DNA of 64,000 nucleotides, taken from contig NZ_LXTQ01000020.1 of assembly GCF_001645185.1 (NCBI RefSeq), forward strand, positions 248,001 through 312,000. The letters are read 5' to 3'. The first letter of the stretch is position 1, and each line of letters begins with the position of its first letter. A program made the position numbers and the translations under genes. The DNA comes from Methylobacillus sp. MM3. GTDB taxonomy: Bacteria; Pseudomonadota; Gammaproteobacteria; Burkholderiales; Methylophilaceae. The notes beneath the pieces are model-generated. The model did not search any database, was not told the origin of the DNA, and worked only from the letters and a program-made list of their open reading frames with translations. Below, piece after piece: positions 17,711-28,075 of this stretch.

Positions 17711-18496
17711 CTATAAATTGAAGGACCGGCCGCCGTCGACGGCGATGACCTGTCCGGTGATAAAAGGCGCATCTTCAACCAGGAAGCGCACCGCCTTGGC
17801 GACGTCTTCCGGCTGCCCGACACGCTTCAGCAAGGTTTGCGAAATCACGCGCTGACGGTACACCTCGTCAAACTGCGGGTTATCTTCCGGCCACAACACC
17901 GGTCCGGGTGCCACGGCATTGACCCGCACTTCCGGCCCGAGTTCATGTGCCAGCGAGCGCGTCAGGGTGACCAGGCCAGCCTTGGCCGCGCTGTAGACCA
18001 CATAACCTTTTTTGGGGCGCTCCACGTGCATGTCGGTGATATTGACGATGCAGCCCTGATGCTTGGCAAGCTCCGATGCGGCCGCCTGCGAGAGAAACAG
18101 AGGTGCTTTCAGATTGATGCCGATCAGGTCGTCCCACTGGTGCTCGCTGATTTCGCCCAGTTCGGTCGGATAGTAGTTGGACGCATTGTTGATCAGCACA
18201 TCCAGGCGACCGAAGTGCTTGATCGTTTCCTGTACCAGTCCGGCCAGCTTGTGCAGATTATGCAGATCGCCCTGTATGATTGCGACGGAGTTGGGGCGTT
18301 TGAGGTTGAGTTCGGACTGCAATGCTCGCGCTTCGCCCAGCGACTGGCGATAATGGATCATCAGATCCGCTCCGTGCTCATGCAGCAGCCGGCATATTGC
18401 TGCTCCGACGCGCTTGGCGCCACCAGTGATGAGGATGACTTTGTTCTGGAGATTGTTCACGATGAGCCGATCCGGACGAAGGTTATAATTTACCAT
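17711..18496 (-). CDS. folM: Pteridine reductase / dihydromonapterin reductase (SDR)
   Basis: This is a short-chain dehydrogenase of 261 residues. The cofactor motif is modified to [10 protein letters not shown], the TGxxxRxG form preferred by pteridine reductases using NADPH. NNAS follows, and the active site is YSAAK. FolM-like enzymes reduce dihydromonapterin or dihydrobiopterin. The ATG at 18496 is supported by GGGAGG nine bases upstream; a GTG at 18460 is an alternative and would give a more usual N-terminus. It is divergent from the MidA-like gene, with 19 bases between the two starts, so their promoters must interleave. Confidence 0.82.
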   Translation of the reverse strand: MVNYNLRPDRLIVNNLQNKVILITGGAKRVGAAICRLLHEHGADLMIHYRQSLGEARALQSELNLKRPNSVAIIQGDLHNLHKLAGLVQETIKHFGRLDVLINNASNYYPTELGEISEHQWDDLIGINLKAPLFLSQAAASELAKHQGCIVNITDMHVERPKKGYVVYSAAKAGLVTLTRSLAHELGPEVRVNAVAPGPVLWPEDNPQFDEVYRQRVISQTLLKRVGQPEDVAKAVRFLVEDAPFITGQVIAVDGGRSFNL

Positions 18497-18515
18497 ATTG
18501 ATTGGCCTCCCTCAG

Positions 18516-19667
18516 ATGATATCCCTACCCTTGCCTTCCACAGAGCAGCTTGCGCATAGCGCTGCTGTTGCCGCTGCCATCCGTGCCGAAATTGCCGTGT
18601 CCGGCGGCTGGGTCGGTTTTTCCCGCTTCATGGAAATGGCCTTGTACGCGCCCGGATTGGGCTACTACAGCGCCGGCATGCAGAAATTCGGCTCCGGCGG
18701 CGACTTCGTCACCGCACCGGAAATCTCCTCGTTATTCGGCCGCACGCTGGCGCGGCAAGTGGCGCAAGTCGTCAGAGCAAGCGATGGCGATATCATGGAA
18801 CTCGGCGCCGGCACTGGTCGTCTGGCGGTGCAATTGCTTGCGGAATTGCAGCGGATAAACGCACTTCCGGGGCGCTATTTCATTCTCGAAGTCAGCGCCC
18901 ACTTGCGAGCCGTGCAACAGGAAACCGTCTTGCGCGAGTTGCCTGAGGCATTGGCGTCGCGCGTGGAGTGGCTGGATGCCTTACCTGCCGATTTCACCGG
19001 CTGCATGCTCGGCAATGAAGTGCTGGACGCGTTGCCGGTGCACCTTGTGGCGCACCGGGAGGATGGCTTTTACGAACGGGGAGTGGGTATTGAAGACGCG
19101 GCTTTCATGTGGAGCGAGCGGCCGGCTACTGGCCCATTGGCCGACGCAGCCCGCGCGCTCGCGTTGCCCCACGGATACATGACCGAAATCTGCCTGGCCG
19201 CGCCTGCGCTGATCGCCACTCTTGCCGAGAGGCTGAAGCAGGGCGCACTAGTGCTCATCGATTACGGCTTCCCGCGGCGCGAGTACTACCATCCACAACG
19301 CAGCGGCGGCACGCTGATGTGCCACTACCGCCACCATGCGCACGACGACCCATTGCTATATCCCGGCTTGCAGGACATTACCGCGCACGTCGATTTCACC
19401 TCCGTCGCCGAAGCGGGTGTGGCGCATGGCATGCAAGTGTCGGGTTACGTTTCGCAGGCGCAATTCCTGATCAATAGTGGAATAACCGATGTGCTTGCGC
19501 AAGTTTCGCCGGGCGATGCGGCGGCCTATTTTCCTTTGGCTGCCGAGGCGCAAAAACTGATCTCGCCGGCGGAAATGGGCGAGTTGTTCAAGGTGATTGC
19601 GCTGAGCAAAGGGTTGAGCGAACCGCTGCTCGGGTTTGCCCGGGGCGACAAGCGGCACACGTTATAA
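18516..19667 (+). CDS. MidA/NDUFAF7-family class I SAM methyltransferase
   Basis: The 383-residue protein matches the DUF185 (MidA/NDUFAF7) family. It has [24 protein letters not shown] at the start, then [18 protein letters not shown], the SAM-binding glycine loop [11 protein letters not shown], and [11 protein letters not shown]. In mitochondria the family dimethylates an arginine of a complex I subunit; the target in bacteria is not established. The ATG at 18516 is chosen, and a TTG at 18498 lies in frame. A TATAAT at 18484-18489 lies upstream but has no good -35 box. Confidence 0.88.
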   Translation: MISLPLPSTEQLAHSAAVAAAIRAEIAVSGGWVGFSRFMEMALYAPGLGYYSAGMQKFGSGGDFVTAPEISSLFGRTLARQVAQVVRASDGDIMELGAGTGRLAVQLLAELQRINALPGRYFILEVSAHLRAVQQETVLRELPEALASRVEWLDALPADFTGCMLGNEVLDALPVHLVAHREDGFYERGVGIEDAAFMWSERPATGPLADAARALALPHGYMTEICLAAPALIATLAERLKQGALVLIDYGFPRREYYHPQRSGGTLMCHYRHHAHDDPLLYPGLQDITAHVDFTSVAEAGVAHGMQVSGYVSQAQFLINSGITDVLAQVSPGDAAAYFPLAAEAQKLISPAEMGELFKVIALSKGLSEPLLGFARGDKRHTL

Positions 19668-19722
19668 CGCTCAAAGCCGCTCGGGTATAATCCGCCCCTT
19701 TCTTCTCCGCTGGAACCCCGAC

Positions 19723-20394
19723 ATGGAAAATCACCGCGCCATCCGCAGCTTCGTCTTGCGCCAGGGACGTCTGACGCCCGCGCAGCAGCGCGCGGTGGAG
19801 ACCCTGCTGCCGGTTTACGGCGTTTCATATGCGGCTGAATCGCTCGATCTCGAGCATGCATTCGGCAGACAGGCGCCGAAAATCCTGGAAATCGGTTTCG
19901 GCATGGGCGCCGCCACCGCGCAAATCGCCGCTGCCAATCCCGACAAGGATTATCTGGGTATCGAGGTGCACACGCCGGGCGTGGGGAATCTGCTCAAGCT
20001 GATGGAAGAGCAGGAGCTCACCAATCTGCGTGTCATCCAGCACGATGCGGTGGAGGTGTTACGTCACATGATTACCGATGCATCGCTCGACGGCGTGCAT
20101 ATCTTCTTCCCCGACCCGTGGCCGAAAAAGCGGCATCACAAGCGCAGGCTGCTTCAGGCGGAATTTGTCGCGTTATTGTGCAGCAAGCTGAAGCCGGGCG
20201 GCTATCTGCATTTCGCGACAGATTGGGAGGAGTATGCGCAATGGACGCTGGAGGTACTGCGCGCGGAGTCGAAGCTTGCCAATACCGTTGCGGATTACGC
20301 GCCTCGGCCGGAGTATCGCCCGCTGACCAAGTTCGAACAGCGCGGGCTGAATCTGGGGCATGGCGTTTGGGATTTGATCTTCACCCGGAAGTAG
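19723..20394 (+). CDS. trmB: tRNA (guanine(46)-N7)-methyltransferase TrmB
   Basis: The 223-residue protein has the SAM-binding motif LEIGFGMG. It also has the family signature [15 protein letters not shown], whose aspartate and basic residues bind the tRNA variable loop. It makes m7G46 in tRNA. The start at ATG 19723 gives [18 protein letters not shown], the usual N-terminus of the family. A longer frame upstream lacks similarity. A TATAAT at 19686-19691 stands at a suitable distance for a promoter, without a clear -35 box. Confidence 0.95.
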   Translation: MENHRAIRSFVLRQGRLTPAQQRAVETLLPVYGVSYAAESLDLEHAFGRQAPKILEIGFGMGAATAQIAAANPDKDYLGIEVHTPGVGNLLKLMEEQELTNLRVIQHDAVEVLRHMITDASLDGVHIFFPDPWPKKRHHKRRLLQAEFVALLCSKLKPGGYLHFATDWEEYAQWTLEVLRAESKLANTVADYAPRPEYRPLTKFEQRGLNLGHGVWDLIFTRK

Positions 20395-20446
20395 CGCTCC
20401 CGGTTCATTATTCGAACGGCGCTGGTTCTGCTACGGATGGACGCAA

Positions 20447-21064
20447 CTATTCTTCCGGCGCCTCTTCCACTGGCGGATTCAGCCATGCGCCGATGATCTT
20501 TTCAGCTTCTTCCACGCCTTGTTTCTTCAGGCTCGAAAACAGCTGAACCGTGCAGTTTCCCCAGGCTTCCTGCAACTCCTTGCGCACGGCATTCAGCGTT
20601 TTCATTGCTTCGCTGCGCGAGAGCTTGTCCGATTTTGTCAGTAGCACATGGATAGGCTTGCCGGTCGGGCCGAACCAGTCGAGCATTTGGCGGTCTAGCG
20701 GAGTCAGCGGATGCCGGGAGTCCATGACCAGCACCAGACCGTGCAGACTGAAGCGTTGCGACAGGTAAGCCGCGAGGACCAGTTGCCAGTGCTTGCGCAT
20801 GGCCTCCGGTACCTTGGCGTAGCCGTAGCCGGGAAGGTCGACCAGGTAGCGGTCTTGCCCCAGGCTGAAGAAATTGATCAGTTGCGTGCGGCCGGGCTGT
20901 TTGCTGACGTAAGCCAGGCGGTTGTGATTCGCGAGCGTGTTGATGGCGCTCGACTTGCCGGCATTCGAGCGGCCGGCGAAAGCGATTTCGATACCCGTAG
21001 CCGGGGGGAGGTCGCGCAACTGATGTGCGGAAATGAAGAATTCGGCGTTTTGGAACAGGGGCAT
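20447..21064 (-). CDS. engB: Ribosome biogenesis GTPase EngB (YsxC/YihA)
   Basis: The protein has 205 residues with the TrmE-Era-EngA-EngB GTPase motifs: G1 GRSNAGKSS at 31-39, G2 region PGRTQ, G3 DLPGYGYA and G4 TKSD. It is needed for assembly of the large ribosomal subunit and cell division. ATG 21064 gives [16 protein letters not shown], typical of the family. It is divergent from the cytochrome c4 gene; the pairing engB with cytochrome c4 and resB/ccsA is known from betaproteobacteria. Confidence 0.95.
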   Translation of the reverse strand: MPLFQNAEFFISAHQLRDLPPATGIEIAFAGRSNAGKSSAINTLANHNRLAYVSKQPGRTQLINFFSLGQDRYLVDLPGYGYAKVPEAMRKHWQLVLAAYLSQRFSLHGLVLVMDSRHPLTPLDRQMLDWFGPTGKPIHVLLTKSDKLSRSEAMKTLNAVRKELQEAWGNCTVQLFSSLKKQGVEEAEKIIGAWLNPPVEEAPEE

Positions 21065-21176
21065 ATCGAGGCTTTCGGGGAACGGCAAAATGCTATCACG
21101 ATATCCTGAATTTGGATAAAATGCTGCACATTCCGGCCCGAGGCCGTCACAGTCAGAGTTATTCGAGGAGTATTCA

Positions 21177-21785
21177 ATGAGTTTCCGAGTTTTTGCTGCA
21201 TTGGCGGTAGGTTTGATCGGCGCAACCAGCGTCCATGCGGCTGGTGATGCCACGAAGGGTTCCACCATTGCCACTACGGTGTGCGTCGCCTGCCATGGTG
21301 CGGACGGTAATAGCGTCATCACGATGAATCCCAAACTGGCCGCACAACATCCGGAGTATCTCACCAAGCAGCTCAAGAATTTCAAGTCGGGCGAACGCCA
21401 GAATGCGGTGATGTCCGGCATGGTCGCGAATCTGACCGATGAAGACATGGCCAACCTGGGCGCTTATTTCGGTTCGCAGAAGGCTAACGGCGGCGCGGCC
21501 AAGACCAACGGCGCCGGCTCGCTGGGCGAAAAAATCTATCGCGGCGGTCTGCCCAATGCTGGCGTTCCTGCCTGCGCCAGCTGCCATGGCCCGACGGGCT
21601 CCGGCATTCCTGTGAATTTTCCGCGCCTCGCAGGGCAGCATGCAGAATATACGACGAATCAGTTGAAGATTTTCCGTTCTGGAGAGCGTGCCAACGATGC
21701 GGCGCAGATGATGCGCATCATTGCCGGCAAGCTGTCGGATAGTGAAATCGCAGCAGTCGCCGATTACATTCAAGGTCTGAAGTAA
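21177..21785 (+). CDS. Dihaem cytochrome c4
   Basis: The 202-residue protein has a signal peptide ([10 protein letters not shown]) and two cytochrome c domains. Haem motifs are CVACH (Cys36, Cys39, His40) and CASCH (Cys133, Cys136, His137). Distal methionines are likely in the VMSGMVANL and AQMMRIIAG segments. It carries electrons in the periplasm, typically from the bc1 complex to terminal oxidases. A GAGGAG Shine-Dalgarno sequence precedes the ATG. The haem-attachment genes resB and ccsA follow directly. Confidence 0.93.
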   Translation: MSFRVFAALAVGLIGATSVHAAGDATKGSTIATTVCVACHGADGNSVITMNPKLAAQHPEYLTKQLKNFKSGERQNAVMSGMVANLTDEDMANLGAYFGSQKANGGAAKTNGAGSLGEKIYRGGLPNAGVPACASCHGPTGSGIPVNFPRLAGQHAEYTTNQLKIFRSGERANDAAQMMRIIAGKLSDSEIAAVADYIQGLK

Positions 21786-21811
21786 TCCTTTTCACTTCTC
21801 ATGCGTTGACT

Positions 21812-21833
21812 GGGGGTGGCGTCTGCCGCCCCC
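21812..21833 (+). terminator. GC-rich hairpin after cytochrome c4
   Basis: A 9-bp stem (21812-21820 with 21825-21833, one G-T pair) with a four-base loop is followed by AAGTTATTT, not a clean T-run. It lies between cytochrome c4 and resB and could be a partial terminator that sets higher expression of the cytochrome. Confidence 0.5.
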
Positions 21834-21849
21834 AAGTTATTTAAAAATA

Positions 21850-23823
21850 GTGAAAAACCCTAATCTCTCTACTTCCCGTGCGCTCTACGAGCTATTGAGC
21901 TCGATGCGTTTTGCGATCAGCCTGCTGACAGTGCTGGGCATCGCTTCCATTATCGGTACCGTGCTCAAGCAGAACGAGCCATATCCGAATTATGTCGTGC
22001 AGTTCGGCCAGTTCTGGTTCGGCATGTTCGAGATGCTGGGGTTGTATGACGTTTACCACACGGCCTGGTTTCTGCTGATTCTGGTGTTCCTGGTGCTTTC
22101 CACCAGCCTCTGCATCTATCGTAATACCCCCTCGATGCTGCACGAGCTGCGCACCTTCCGTGAGCATGCCACCGAAAAATCGCTGCGCAGTTTCAATCAC
22201 AAGAACGAATATTTCTTTTCCGCCTCGCCAGAAGATGTCATCAAGCGGCTGGGTGTATTCCTGAGCGCGCGCGGATTCCGGTTCCGCACCGTGCCACAGT
22301 CCGACGGCAGCACCTTGCTTGCCGCCAAGGCCGGAAGTTATCAGCGTCTTGGCTATATCCTCACGCATTCCGCGATCGTCGTCATCTGCATCGGCGGGCT
22401 GATGGACGGCAATGTGCCGTTGAAAGTGCAGGAGCTGCTCGGCTACAAAGCTGTCGAGTCGCGCGATATTCCCGAAACGGAAGTGCCGGAAAAGAGCCGT
22501 CTCTCGACCGCCAATCTTTCTTTCCGAGCCAACATGACGCTTCCGGAAGGCGCGCAAGGCAATGTCGCTTTCATGCGCGTGCGCGACGGTTATCTGGTTC
22601 AGGAGCTGCCATTCTCGGTTGTGCTCAAGGATTTTCGCATTGAACATTACGCGACAGGCCAGCCCAAATCCTTTGAGAGCGATGTGGAAATTCAGGACAA
22701 GGATCTCAAGGGACCGCTGAAGGCAACCATACGCGTCAACCATCCGCTGATATATAAAGGTGTCGCGATTTACCAGTCGGACTTCCAGGATGGCGGGTCT
22801 CGCATGGGTTTCAATGTCTGGCCGCTACGCGGTGCGGGCCATGAGCCTGCAACCATTAAAGGGCGCGTGTTCGACAATCTGACGCAAGGCGAAGGTCAGG
22901 ATGCGCTGACCATCGAACTGGACGATTTCCGGCTCTTTAACATTCTTAATCTGAGCGCCGACGGCAAGGGCAAGCCGCGCAACGTCGGCCCCAGCGTTAC
23001 CTTCAAGGTGCGCGACGTGCAAGGTCAGGCGCGCGAATACATCAATTACATGCAGCCGCTGACGATAGGCGGTCGGCCTTACTTCGTATCCGGTGTCCGT
23101 GCGTCGCAGAACGAGGATTTCAGCTATTTGCGAATTCCTGCGGATGGCGAGAATTCGCTCGGCGATTTCATGCGTCTGCGCGCAGTCATGTTTGACGCCG
23201 GACTTGCGCCGGAAATGGCCAGAAGGCTTTCGTCCAAGGCGTTGCAGGGGCAAGAGGCCAACGCGGAGCTGCGCGGCAAGTTCGAGGGCAGCACGGTGCG
23301 GCTGTTGCAGGCGTTCTCCGAGGGCGGCTATACGCAGGTGGCCAAGCTGATCGAAGAATCGGTGCCGGAAAAAGAGCGGGAAAAAGCCGCGATGACCTAT
23401 CTCAAGATTATCGCCAATGCCGCTTACGAAGGCCTGGTTTTGAGCCGCGAGCGCGCCGGCCTGCCTGTGCCGCAGCCGGATGAATCCACGCAGCAGTTCG
23501 TGCACGAAACCCTTAATTCGATGAGCGACGTGTTTTTTTACGGTACGCCGTTCTATCTCGAAATGACTCAGTTCGAACAGCTACAGGCCAGCGGCTTCCA
23601 GTTGACGCGTTCGCCTGGCAAGAATCTCGTGTATGGCGGTTCGGTGCTGCTGGTGCTGGGTATTTTCGCGATGATTTACCTGCGCGAACGAAGAATATGG
23701 CTTCTGGTCAAACCGGGGTCGCAAAGCGTGCTCTTCGCCATGTCTTCCAACCGGAAGAATCGCGATTTCGAATTTGAATACACGCGTCACAGCGAGCAAC
23801 TGCAAACGTTGTTTAAAGGATAA
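21850..23823 (+). CDS. resB: Cytochrome c biogenesis protein ResB (Ccs1)
   Basis: The protein has 657 residues and four membrane helices, three near the N-terminus and one near residue 600. A large periplasmic domain lies between them. The beginning, LYELLSSMRFAISLLTVLGIASIIGTVLKQNEPYPNY, is the standard ResB pattern. With CcsA it forms the System II synthase that exports haem and attaches it to CXXCH motifs. The start is GTG at 21850 with no clear Shine-Dalgarno sequence. It is followed after two bases by ccsA. Confidence 0.95.
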   Translation: MKNPNLSTSRALYELLSSMRFAISLLTVLGIASIIGTVLKQNEPYPNYVVQFGQFWFGMFEMLGLYDVYHTAWFLLILVFLVLSTSLCIYRNTPSMLHELRTFREHATEKSLRSFNHKNEYFFSASPEDVIKRLGVFLSARGFRFRTVPQSDGSTLLAAKAGSYQRLGYILTHSAIVVICIGGLMDGNVPLKVQELLGYKAVESRDIPETEVPEKSRLSTANLSFRANMTLPEGAQGNVAFMRVRDGYLVQELPFSVVLKDFRIEHYATGQPKSFESDVEIQDKDLKGPLKATIRVNHPLIYKGVAIYQSDFQDGGSRMGFNVWPLRGAGHEPATIKGRVFDNLTQGEGQDALTIELDDFRLFNILNLSADGKGKPRNVGPSVTFKVRDVQGQAREYINYMQPLTIGGRPYFVSGVRASQNEDFSYLRIPADGENSLGDFMRLRAVMFDAGLAPEMARRLSSKALQGQEANAELRGKFEGSTVRLLQAFSEGGYTQVAKLIEESVPEKEREKAAMTYLKIIANAAYEGLVLSRERAGLPVPQPDESTQQFVHETLNSMSDVFFYGTPFYLEMTQFEQLQASGFQLTRSPGKNLVYGGSVLLVLGIFAMIYLRERRIWLLVKPGSQSVLFAMSSNRKNRDFEFEYTRHSEQLQTLFKG

Positions 23824-23825
23824 AG

Positions 23826-24971
23826 ATGGAATCGATACTCAGCCATGATGCACCGGCCCCTTTCCTGAAGCGCCTGACCTGGGCGGACTGGGCGTTTTTA
23901 TTGTTGTTGCTGGCCGGCGCTGCCTTTGCGTACAGTCAGTATGCCGAATACATGGATGTTTACGAAAAGGGCTTCCTGTTTGCCGCGGTGCCTGGCTTCG
24001 GCTGGCTGGGTTGGTATTTCAAGCCGATGCGCCTGTTGATTGTCGGTATCGCTGCGGTCAGTCTGTTCGGCATCAGCCAATATCACGGCGAGTTGGTGCG
24101 GGCAGATCAGGCATTCTTCCTCAAATACCTGGTGTCCAGCCAATCCGCGATCATGTGGATGAATGTACTGTTCGTGATGGCGACCGCAACGTACTGGCTT
24201 GCGTTGCTGTCCCGGTCGGACTTTGCCGGCAAGGTGGCGTCGGGTTTGACCTGGACTGCCGTACTGATGGGGTTTGTCGGCCTCATGGTGCGCTGGTACG
24301 AATCCTATTTGATCGCGCCAGATGTCGGGCATATCCCGATCAGCAACCTGTACGAAGTATTCGTGCTGTTCTGCCTGATTACCGCGCTGATCTATCTTTA
24401 TTACGAAAAATTCTACGATACGCGTCAGCTGGGCGCCTTCGTGTTGCTGGTGGTCAGTGCGGCGGTCGGTTTCATTCTCTGGTACACCTTTGATCGCGAG
24501 GCGCAGGGCATCCAGCCGCTGGTTCCCGCCCTGCAATCATACTGGATGAAAATTCACGTACCGGCCAACTTCATCGGTTATGGCTCTTTCTCGCTTGCAG
24601 CCATGGTTGGCGGAGCCTACATTCTGGCCGCACGCGGCATACTGGCAACGCGCTTGCCCAAGCTCGATGTGCTGGACGACCTGATGTACAAATCCATCGC
24701 GGTCGGCTTCGCATTTTTCACCATTGCCACCATCCTGGGTGCGATGTGGGCGGCGGAAGCCTGGGGCGGTTACTGGTCCTGGGATCCCAAGGAAACCTGG
24801 GCGCTGATCGTCTGGCTGAATTATGCCGCCTGGCTGCATTTGCGGCTGGTGAAGGGGCTGCGCGGACCGGTTCTGGCCTGGTGGGCGTTGGTCGGATTGC
24901 TGGTGACGACATTCGCTTTCCTCGGCGTGAACATGTTCCTGTCAGGGCTACATTCCTACGGCGAGCTATAG
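23826..24971 (+). CDS. ccsA: Cytochrome c biogenesis protein CcsA (CcsB)
   Basis: The protein has 381 residues and about eight membrane helices. The tryptophan-rich haem-handling motif is present (AWGGYWSWDPKETWALIVWLNYAAWLHLR), flanked by conserved histidines in HVPANFIGYGS and near the C-terminus (LHSYGEL). It is the second half of the System II cytochrome c synthase and makes no sense without ResB, encoded two bases upstream. Products in the window needing it are cytochrome c4 and cytochrome c1. Confidence 0.95.
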   Translation: MESILSHDAPAPFLKRLTWADWAFLLLLLAGAAFAYSQYAEYMDVYEKGFLFAAVPGFGWLGWYFKPMRLLIVGIAAVSLFGISQYHGELVRADQAFFLKYLVSSQSAIMWMNVLFVMATATYWLALLSRSDFAGKVASGLTWTAVLMGFVGLMVRWYESYLIAPDVGHIPISNLYEVFVLFCLITALIYLYYEKFYDTRQLGAFVLLVVSAAVGFILWYTFDREAQGIQPLVPALQSYWMKIHVPANFIGYGSFSLAAMVGGAYILAARGILATRLPKLDVLDDLMYKSIAVGFAFFTIATILGAMWAAEAWGGYWSWDPKETWALIVWLNYAAWLHLRLVKGLRGPVLAWWALVGLLVTTFAFLGVNMFLSGLHSYGEL

Positions 24972-25020
24972 TCGAATAACAGTCATTCAGGATGCGTATT
25001 ACGCTTAACCCGTTAGACGC

Positions 25021-25046
25021 GGCATTCTGATTTGCATTAGAATGCC
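25021..25046. repeat. 8-bp inverted repeat upstream of mlaF
   Basis: GGCATTCT at 25021-25028 pairs exactly with 25039-25046 across a ten-base spacer, just before the mlaF start. It may be the end of the ccsA transcript or a control site for the mla operon. A TAGAAT (25038-25043) inside it could be a -10 box. Confidence 0.4.
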
Positions 25047-25052
25047 CCGCTT

Positions 25053-25859
25053 ATGACTGATAATATCGTCGAAATAAACAATCTTTCCTTCTCGTACAAC
25101 AACCGGTTGCTGCACAAGGGAATCAACATGCGTTTCCCGCGCGGCAAGGTTGTAGCGATCATGGGCGGCTCCGGCTCGGGTAAAACCACGCTGCTGCGAC
25201 TGATCGGCGGGCAGTTGAAGCCGAGTGCCGGCGAAGTGCGCGTTGGCGGGAAGGTGGTGCATGAACAGGATCGCGCCGGAATTTACCAATTGCGGCGCAA
25301 GATGGGCATGCTTTTCCAGTTCGGCGCATTGTTTACCGACCTTTCGGTATTCGACAATGTGGCCTTCCCGATGCGCGAACATACCAACTTGCCGGAGTCC
25401 GTGATCCGCGATCTGGTATTGCTCAAGCTGAACGCAGTCGGATTGCGCGGCGCGCGCGACCTGATGCCTTCCGAGCTTTCCGGCGGCATGGCGCGTCGTG
25501 TCGCCCTGGCGCGGGCCGTGGCGCTCGACCCCTCCATCATCATGTACGACGAGCCGTTTGCGGGTCTCGACCCGATTTCGATGGGCGTGATCGTCAACCT
25601 GATTCGCAGCCTCAATGACGCGCTCGGCGCTACCTCCATCGTGGTGACGCACGATGTGCACGAAGCGTTCCTGTTTGTCGATTACGTCTATTTCGTTTCG
25701 GCAGGCGTCGTCGTTGCGGAAGGTACGCCGGAAGAATTGCGCTGCTCCGAAATGCCTTTCGTGCACCAGTTCGTGCATGGCGAAGCGGACGGTCCGGTGC
25801 CATTCCACTATGCTGCACCGGATTACCGCCAGGATATGCTGCGAGGTGCCAATGTTTAA
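25053..25859 (+). CDS. mlaF: Phospholipid ABC transporter ATPase MlaF
   Basis: The 268-residue ABC ATPase has Walker A GGSGSGKT at 38-45, signature LSGGMARR, Walker [14 protein letters not shown] and the switch histidine in VVTHDVHEA. The end ([14 protein letters not shown]) is characteristic of MlaF. With MlaE, MlaD and MlaB it forms the inner-membrane complex that moves phospholipids between inner and outer membrane. It overlaps mlaE by eight bases. Confidence 0.95.
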   Translation: MTDNIVEINNLSFSYNNRLLHKGINMRFPRGKVVAIMGGSGSGKTTLLRLIGGQLKPSAGEVRVGGKVVHEQDRAGIYQLRRKMGMLFQFGALFTDLSVFDNVAFPMREHTNLPESVIRDLVLLKLNAVGLRGARDLMPSELSGGMARRVALARAVALDPSIIMYDEPFAGLDPISMGVIVNLIRSLNDALGATSIVVTHDVHEAFLFVDYVYFVSAGVVVAEGTPEELRCSEMPFVHQFVHGEADGPVPFHYAAPDYRQDMLRGANV

Positions 25860-26643
25860 CCACTTGGTCAAATCGCTGCGCGGCATCGGCCATCGCGTGA
25901 TCGATCGCATCTGGCGCCTCGGTTGTGCGGCGCGCTTCTTCCTGCAAACGCTGGTGCTTTCCGGCGAAAGCCTGCGCCGCTTCGGCCTGACGATACGCGA
26001 AATATATTTCACCGGCGTGCTGTCGCTGATCATCATTCTGGTGTCTGCGCTATTCGTCGGTATGGTGCTGGGCCTGCAGGGCTACAACACGCTGCAGAAG
26101 TACGGTTCTTCCGAGGCGATCGGCGTGCTGGTGGCGTTGTCGCTGGTGCGCGAACTGGGGCCGGTGGTCACCGCGTTGCTGTTCGCAGGCCGTGCCGGTA
26201 CTGCAATTACTGCTGAAATCGGTTTGATGCGGGCTACCGAGCAACTTTCCGCGATGGAAATGATGGCGGTCAACCCGATTGCGCGCGTGGTTGCACCGCG
26301 TTTCTGGGCCGGTGTGATTTCGATGCCTTTGCTGGCGGCGCTGTTTTCGATGATGGGCGTGTTTGGCGGTTATCTGGTAGCGGTGCCGCTGCTTGGCATC
26401 GACGAAGGCGCCTTCTGGTCGCAGATGCAAGCCAATGTGGATTTCCGTGAGGATATCGTCAACGGCGTTATCAAGAGCTTCGTTTTTGGCATTGCCTGTA
26501 CCATCATCGCGCTGTTCGAGGGTTACGATGCTCCGCCGACGGCCGAAGGCGTGAGCCGCGCGACAACCCGTACCGTGGTGAATTCCTCACTGGCGGTACT
26601 GGGCCTGGATTTTGTGCTGACGTCGTTCATGATCAGCGTTTGA
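25852..26643 (+). CDS. mlaE: Phospholipid ABC transporter permease MlaE
   Basis: The 263-residue permease has five to six membrane segments and the MlaE family core: [57 protein letters not shown], with the conserved [13 protein letters not shown]. It starts at ATG 25852, inside the end of mlaF. It is the membrane channel part of the MlaFEDB complex. Confidence 0.95.
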   Translation: MFNHLVKSLRGIGHRVIDRIWRLGCAARFFLQTLVLSGESLRRFGLTIREIYFTGVLSLIIILVSALFVGMVLGLQGYNTLQKYGSSEAIGVLVALSLVRELGPVVTALLFAGRAGTAITAEIGLMRATEQLSAMEMMAVNPIARVVAPRFWAGVISMPLLAALFSMMGVFGGYLVAVPLLGIDEGAFWSQMQANVDFREDIVNGVIKSFVFGIACTIIALFEGYDAPPTAEGVSRATTRTVVNSSLAVLGLDFVLTSFMISV

Positions 26644-26656
26644 GGAGATTAAAAGA

Positions 26657-27145
26657 ATGGATAGAACAACTCTGGATTTATGGGTCGGCATCTTCGTCGC
26701 GGCGGGGGTCGCGGCGCTGATCGGCCTGGCGATGAAGGTAGGCAACCTGACTTCCAACCCGATCGGCGAGACCTATACCGTGACCGCCGCTTTTGAGAAT
26801 ATCGGCGGGCTGAAGAGCCGCGCTCCGGTAAAGAGCGCAGGTGTCGTGGTCGGGCGCGTGGATAACATCCAGTTCGACAATGAAACCTTTGAGGCGCTGG
26901 TTACTCTGAAGATAGACAAGCACTACAATTTCCCGAAAGACACGTTCGCCAATATCTATACGTCCGGACTGCTGGGCGAGCAATATGTCGGCCTCGATGC
27001 GGGGGGTGATGAAGTCGTGTTAAAGAATGGTGATAAAATCACGCATACGCAGGACGCCGTGGTGCTCGAAAAAATGATCAGCCAGTTTCTTTATAACAAG
27101 GCATCCGAAGGCGGCGAAAAGAAAGAGACGGAGACAGCTCAATGA
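26657..27145 (+). CDS. mlaD: MCE-domain lipid carrier MlaD
   Basis: The protein has 162 residues: a single N-terminal membrane anchor (LWVGIFVAAGVAALIGLAM), then one MCE domain (YTVTAAFENIGGLKSRAPVKSAGVVVGRV). The Gly-Leu-rich loop SGLLGEQYVGL forms the hydrophobic pore of the hexamer. It links the MlaFE transporter to the periplasmic carrier MlaC. The start has GGAG about ten bases upstream, and the stop overlaps the mlaC start. Confidence 0.94.
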   Translation: MDRTTLDLWVGIFVAAGVAALIGLAMKVGNLTSNPIGETYTVTAAFENIGGLKSRAPVKSAGVVVGRVDNIQFDNETFEALVTLKIDKHYNFPKDTFANIYTSGLLGEQYVGLDAGGDEVVLKNGDKITHTQDAVVLEKMISQFLYNKASEGGEKKETETAQ

Positions 27146-27780
27146 AATTCATGGTTAATTTAATGGCCGGCATCGCGACCATGCTGCTTGTCAATGTGGC
27201 AACGGCGGAAGACGTGGCACCGGATGTACTGGTCAAGAACACGGCCAACGACGTTCTTGAAATCATCCGGAAGGATAAGGACATCCAGAGTGGCGATATG
27301 CGCAAGATTTCTGCGCTTGCTGAAGAGAAAATCCTGCCGCATTTCGATTTCGAACGCATGTCGCGCATGGTCCTCGGCAAGCACTGGAATCGTGCCACCA
27401 AGGAACAGCAGCAGCAGTTCGTCAACGAGTTCCGCTCGCTGCTGATTCGCACCTATGCTTCGGCGCTGACCAAGTATCGCAATCAGGCTATCGAGTACAA
27501 GCCGATGCGCGCCCAGCCGAGTGACACCGATGTAACGGTTCGCACGCAAATCGTGCAGCCGGGCAGCCAGCCGCTACCCATCGATTACAGCCTGGTCAAA
27601 AAAGAAGATGGCTGGAAGGTTTATGACGTGGTGATCGAAGGCGTCAGTCTGGTGACCAACTACCGTGGACAGTTCTCCTCCGAGGTTCGTCAGTCCGGCA
27701 TGGATGGTTTGATCCAGCGTCTTGCAGACAAGAACAAGCAACCATCCTCATCCGCTGCAAGCGACAGAAAGCAGGGCTGA
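27142..27780 (+). CDS. mlaC: Periplasmic phospholipid-binding protein MlaC
   Basis: The 212-residue protein has a signal peptide ending in NVATA-ED. The Tol-Tol/MlaC domain follows, recognisable by ILPHFDFERMSRMVLGKHWNRATKEQQQQF and VIEGVSLVTNYRGQF. It carries single phospholipids between the MlaFEDB complex and the outer-membrane MlaA complex. No mlaA gene lies in this operon, unlike many betaproteobacteria where it sits next to mlaC. Confidence 0.94.
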   Translation: MKFMVNLMAGIATMLLVNVATAEDVAPDVLVKNTANDVLEIIRKDKDIQSGDMRKISALAEEKILPHFDFERMSRMVLGKHWNRATKEQQQQFVNEFRSLLIRTYASALTKYRNQAIEYKPMRAQPSDTDVTVRTQIVQPGSQPLPIDYSLVKKEDGWKVYDVVIEGVSLVTNYRGQFSSEVRQSGMDGLIQRLADKNKQPSSSAASDRKQG

Positions 27781-27781
27781 G

Positions 27782-28075
27782 TTGCCGTTTATCGAATCAC
27801 AGGGCAGCACGCTGCGCATCAGCGGGGCAATGACGTTGGAAAACGTCAATGCCGTGCTGGACGAAAGTGAGGCAGCCTTTACCTCGGCCAATCTGGAGAT
27901 GGATCTCTCCGGCGTGACCGAGGTCGACTCGACGGCGGTCAGCCTGATGTTCGAATGGCTACGACAGGCGCACAGCCGCAATATCAGCCTGACTTTCGTC
28001 AATCTGCCGCCCAATCTGGTCAACATGGCGACGCTCTACGGCGTCCTTGATCTTATTCCCCAGCATCACCACTGA
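27782..28075 (+). CDS. mlaB: STAS-domain protein MlaB
   Basis: This is a 97-residue STAS protein. The core LEMDLSGVTEVDSTAVSLMFEWLRQA contains the conserved Asp-Ser-Thr of the domain. MlaB binds MlaF and is needed for assembly and activity of the transporter. The start is TTG at 27782, one base after the mlaC stop, with AGGG at a suitable distance. A longer frame upstream would lie inside mlaC and is unlikely. The stop codon is part of the terminator stem at 28072. Confidence 0.85.
   Translation: MPFIESQGSTLRISGAMTLENVNAVLDESEAAFTSANLEMDLSGVTEVDSTAVSLMFEWLRQAHSRNISLTFVNLPPNLVNMATLYGVLDLIPQHHH

Noticed and set aside
18484-18489. TATAAT upstream of the MidA-like gene
   Set aside because: A perfect -10 hexamer, but no -35 box at 16-18 bp; kept only as a note in the gene entry.
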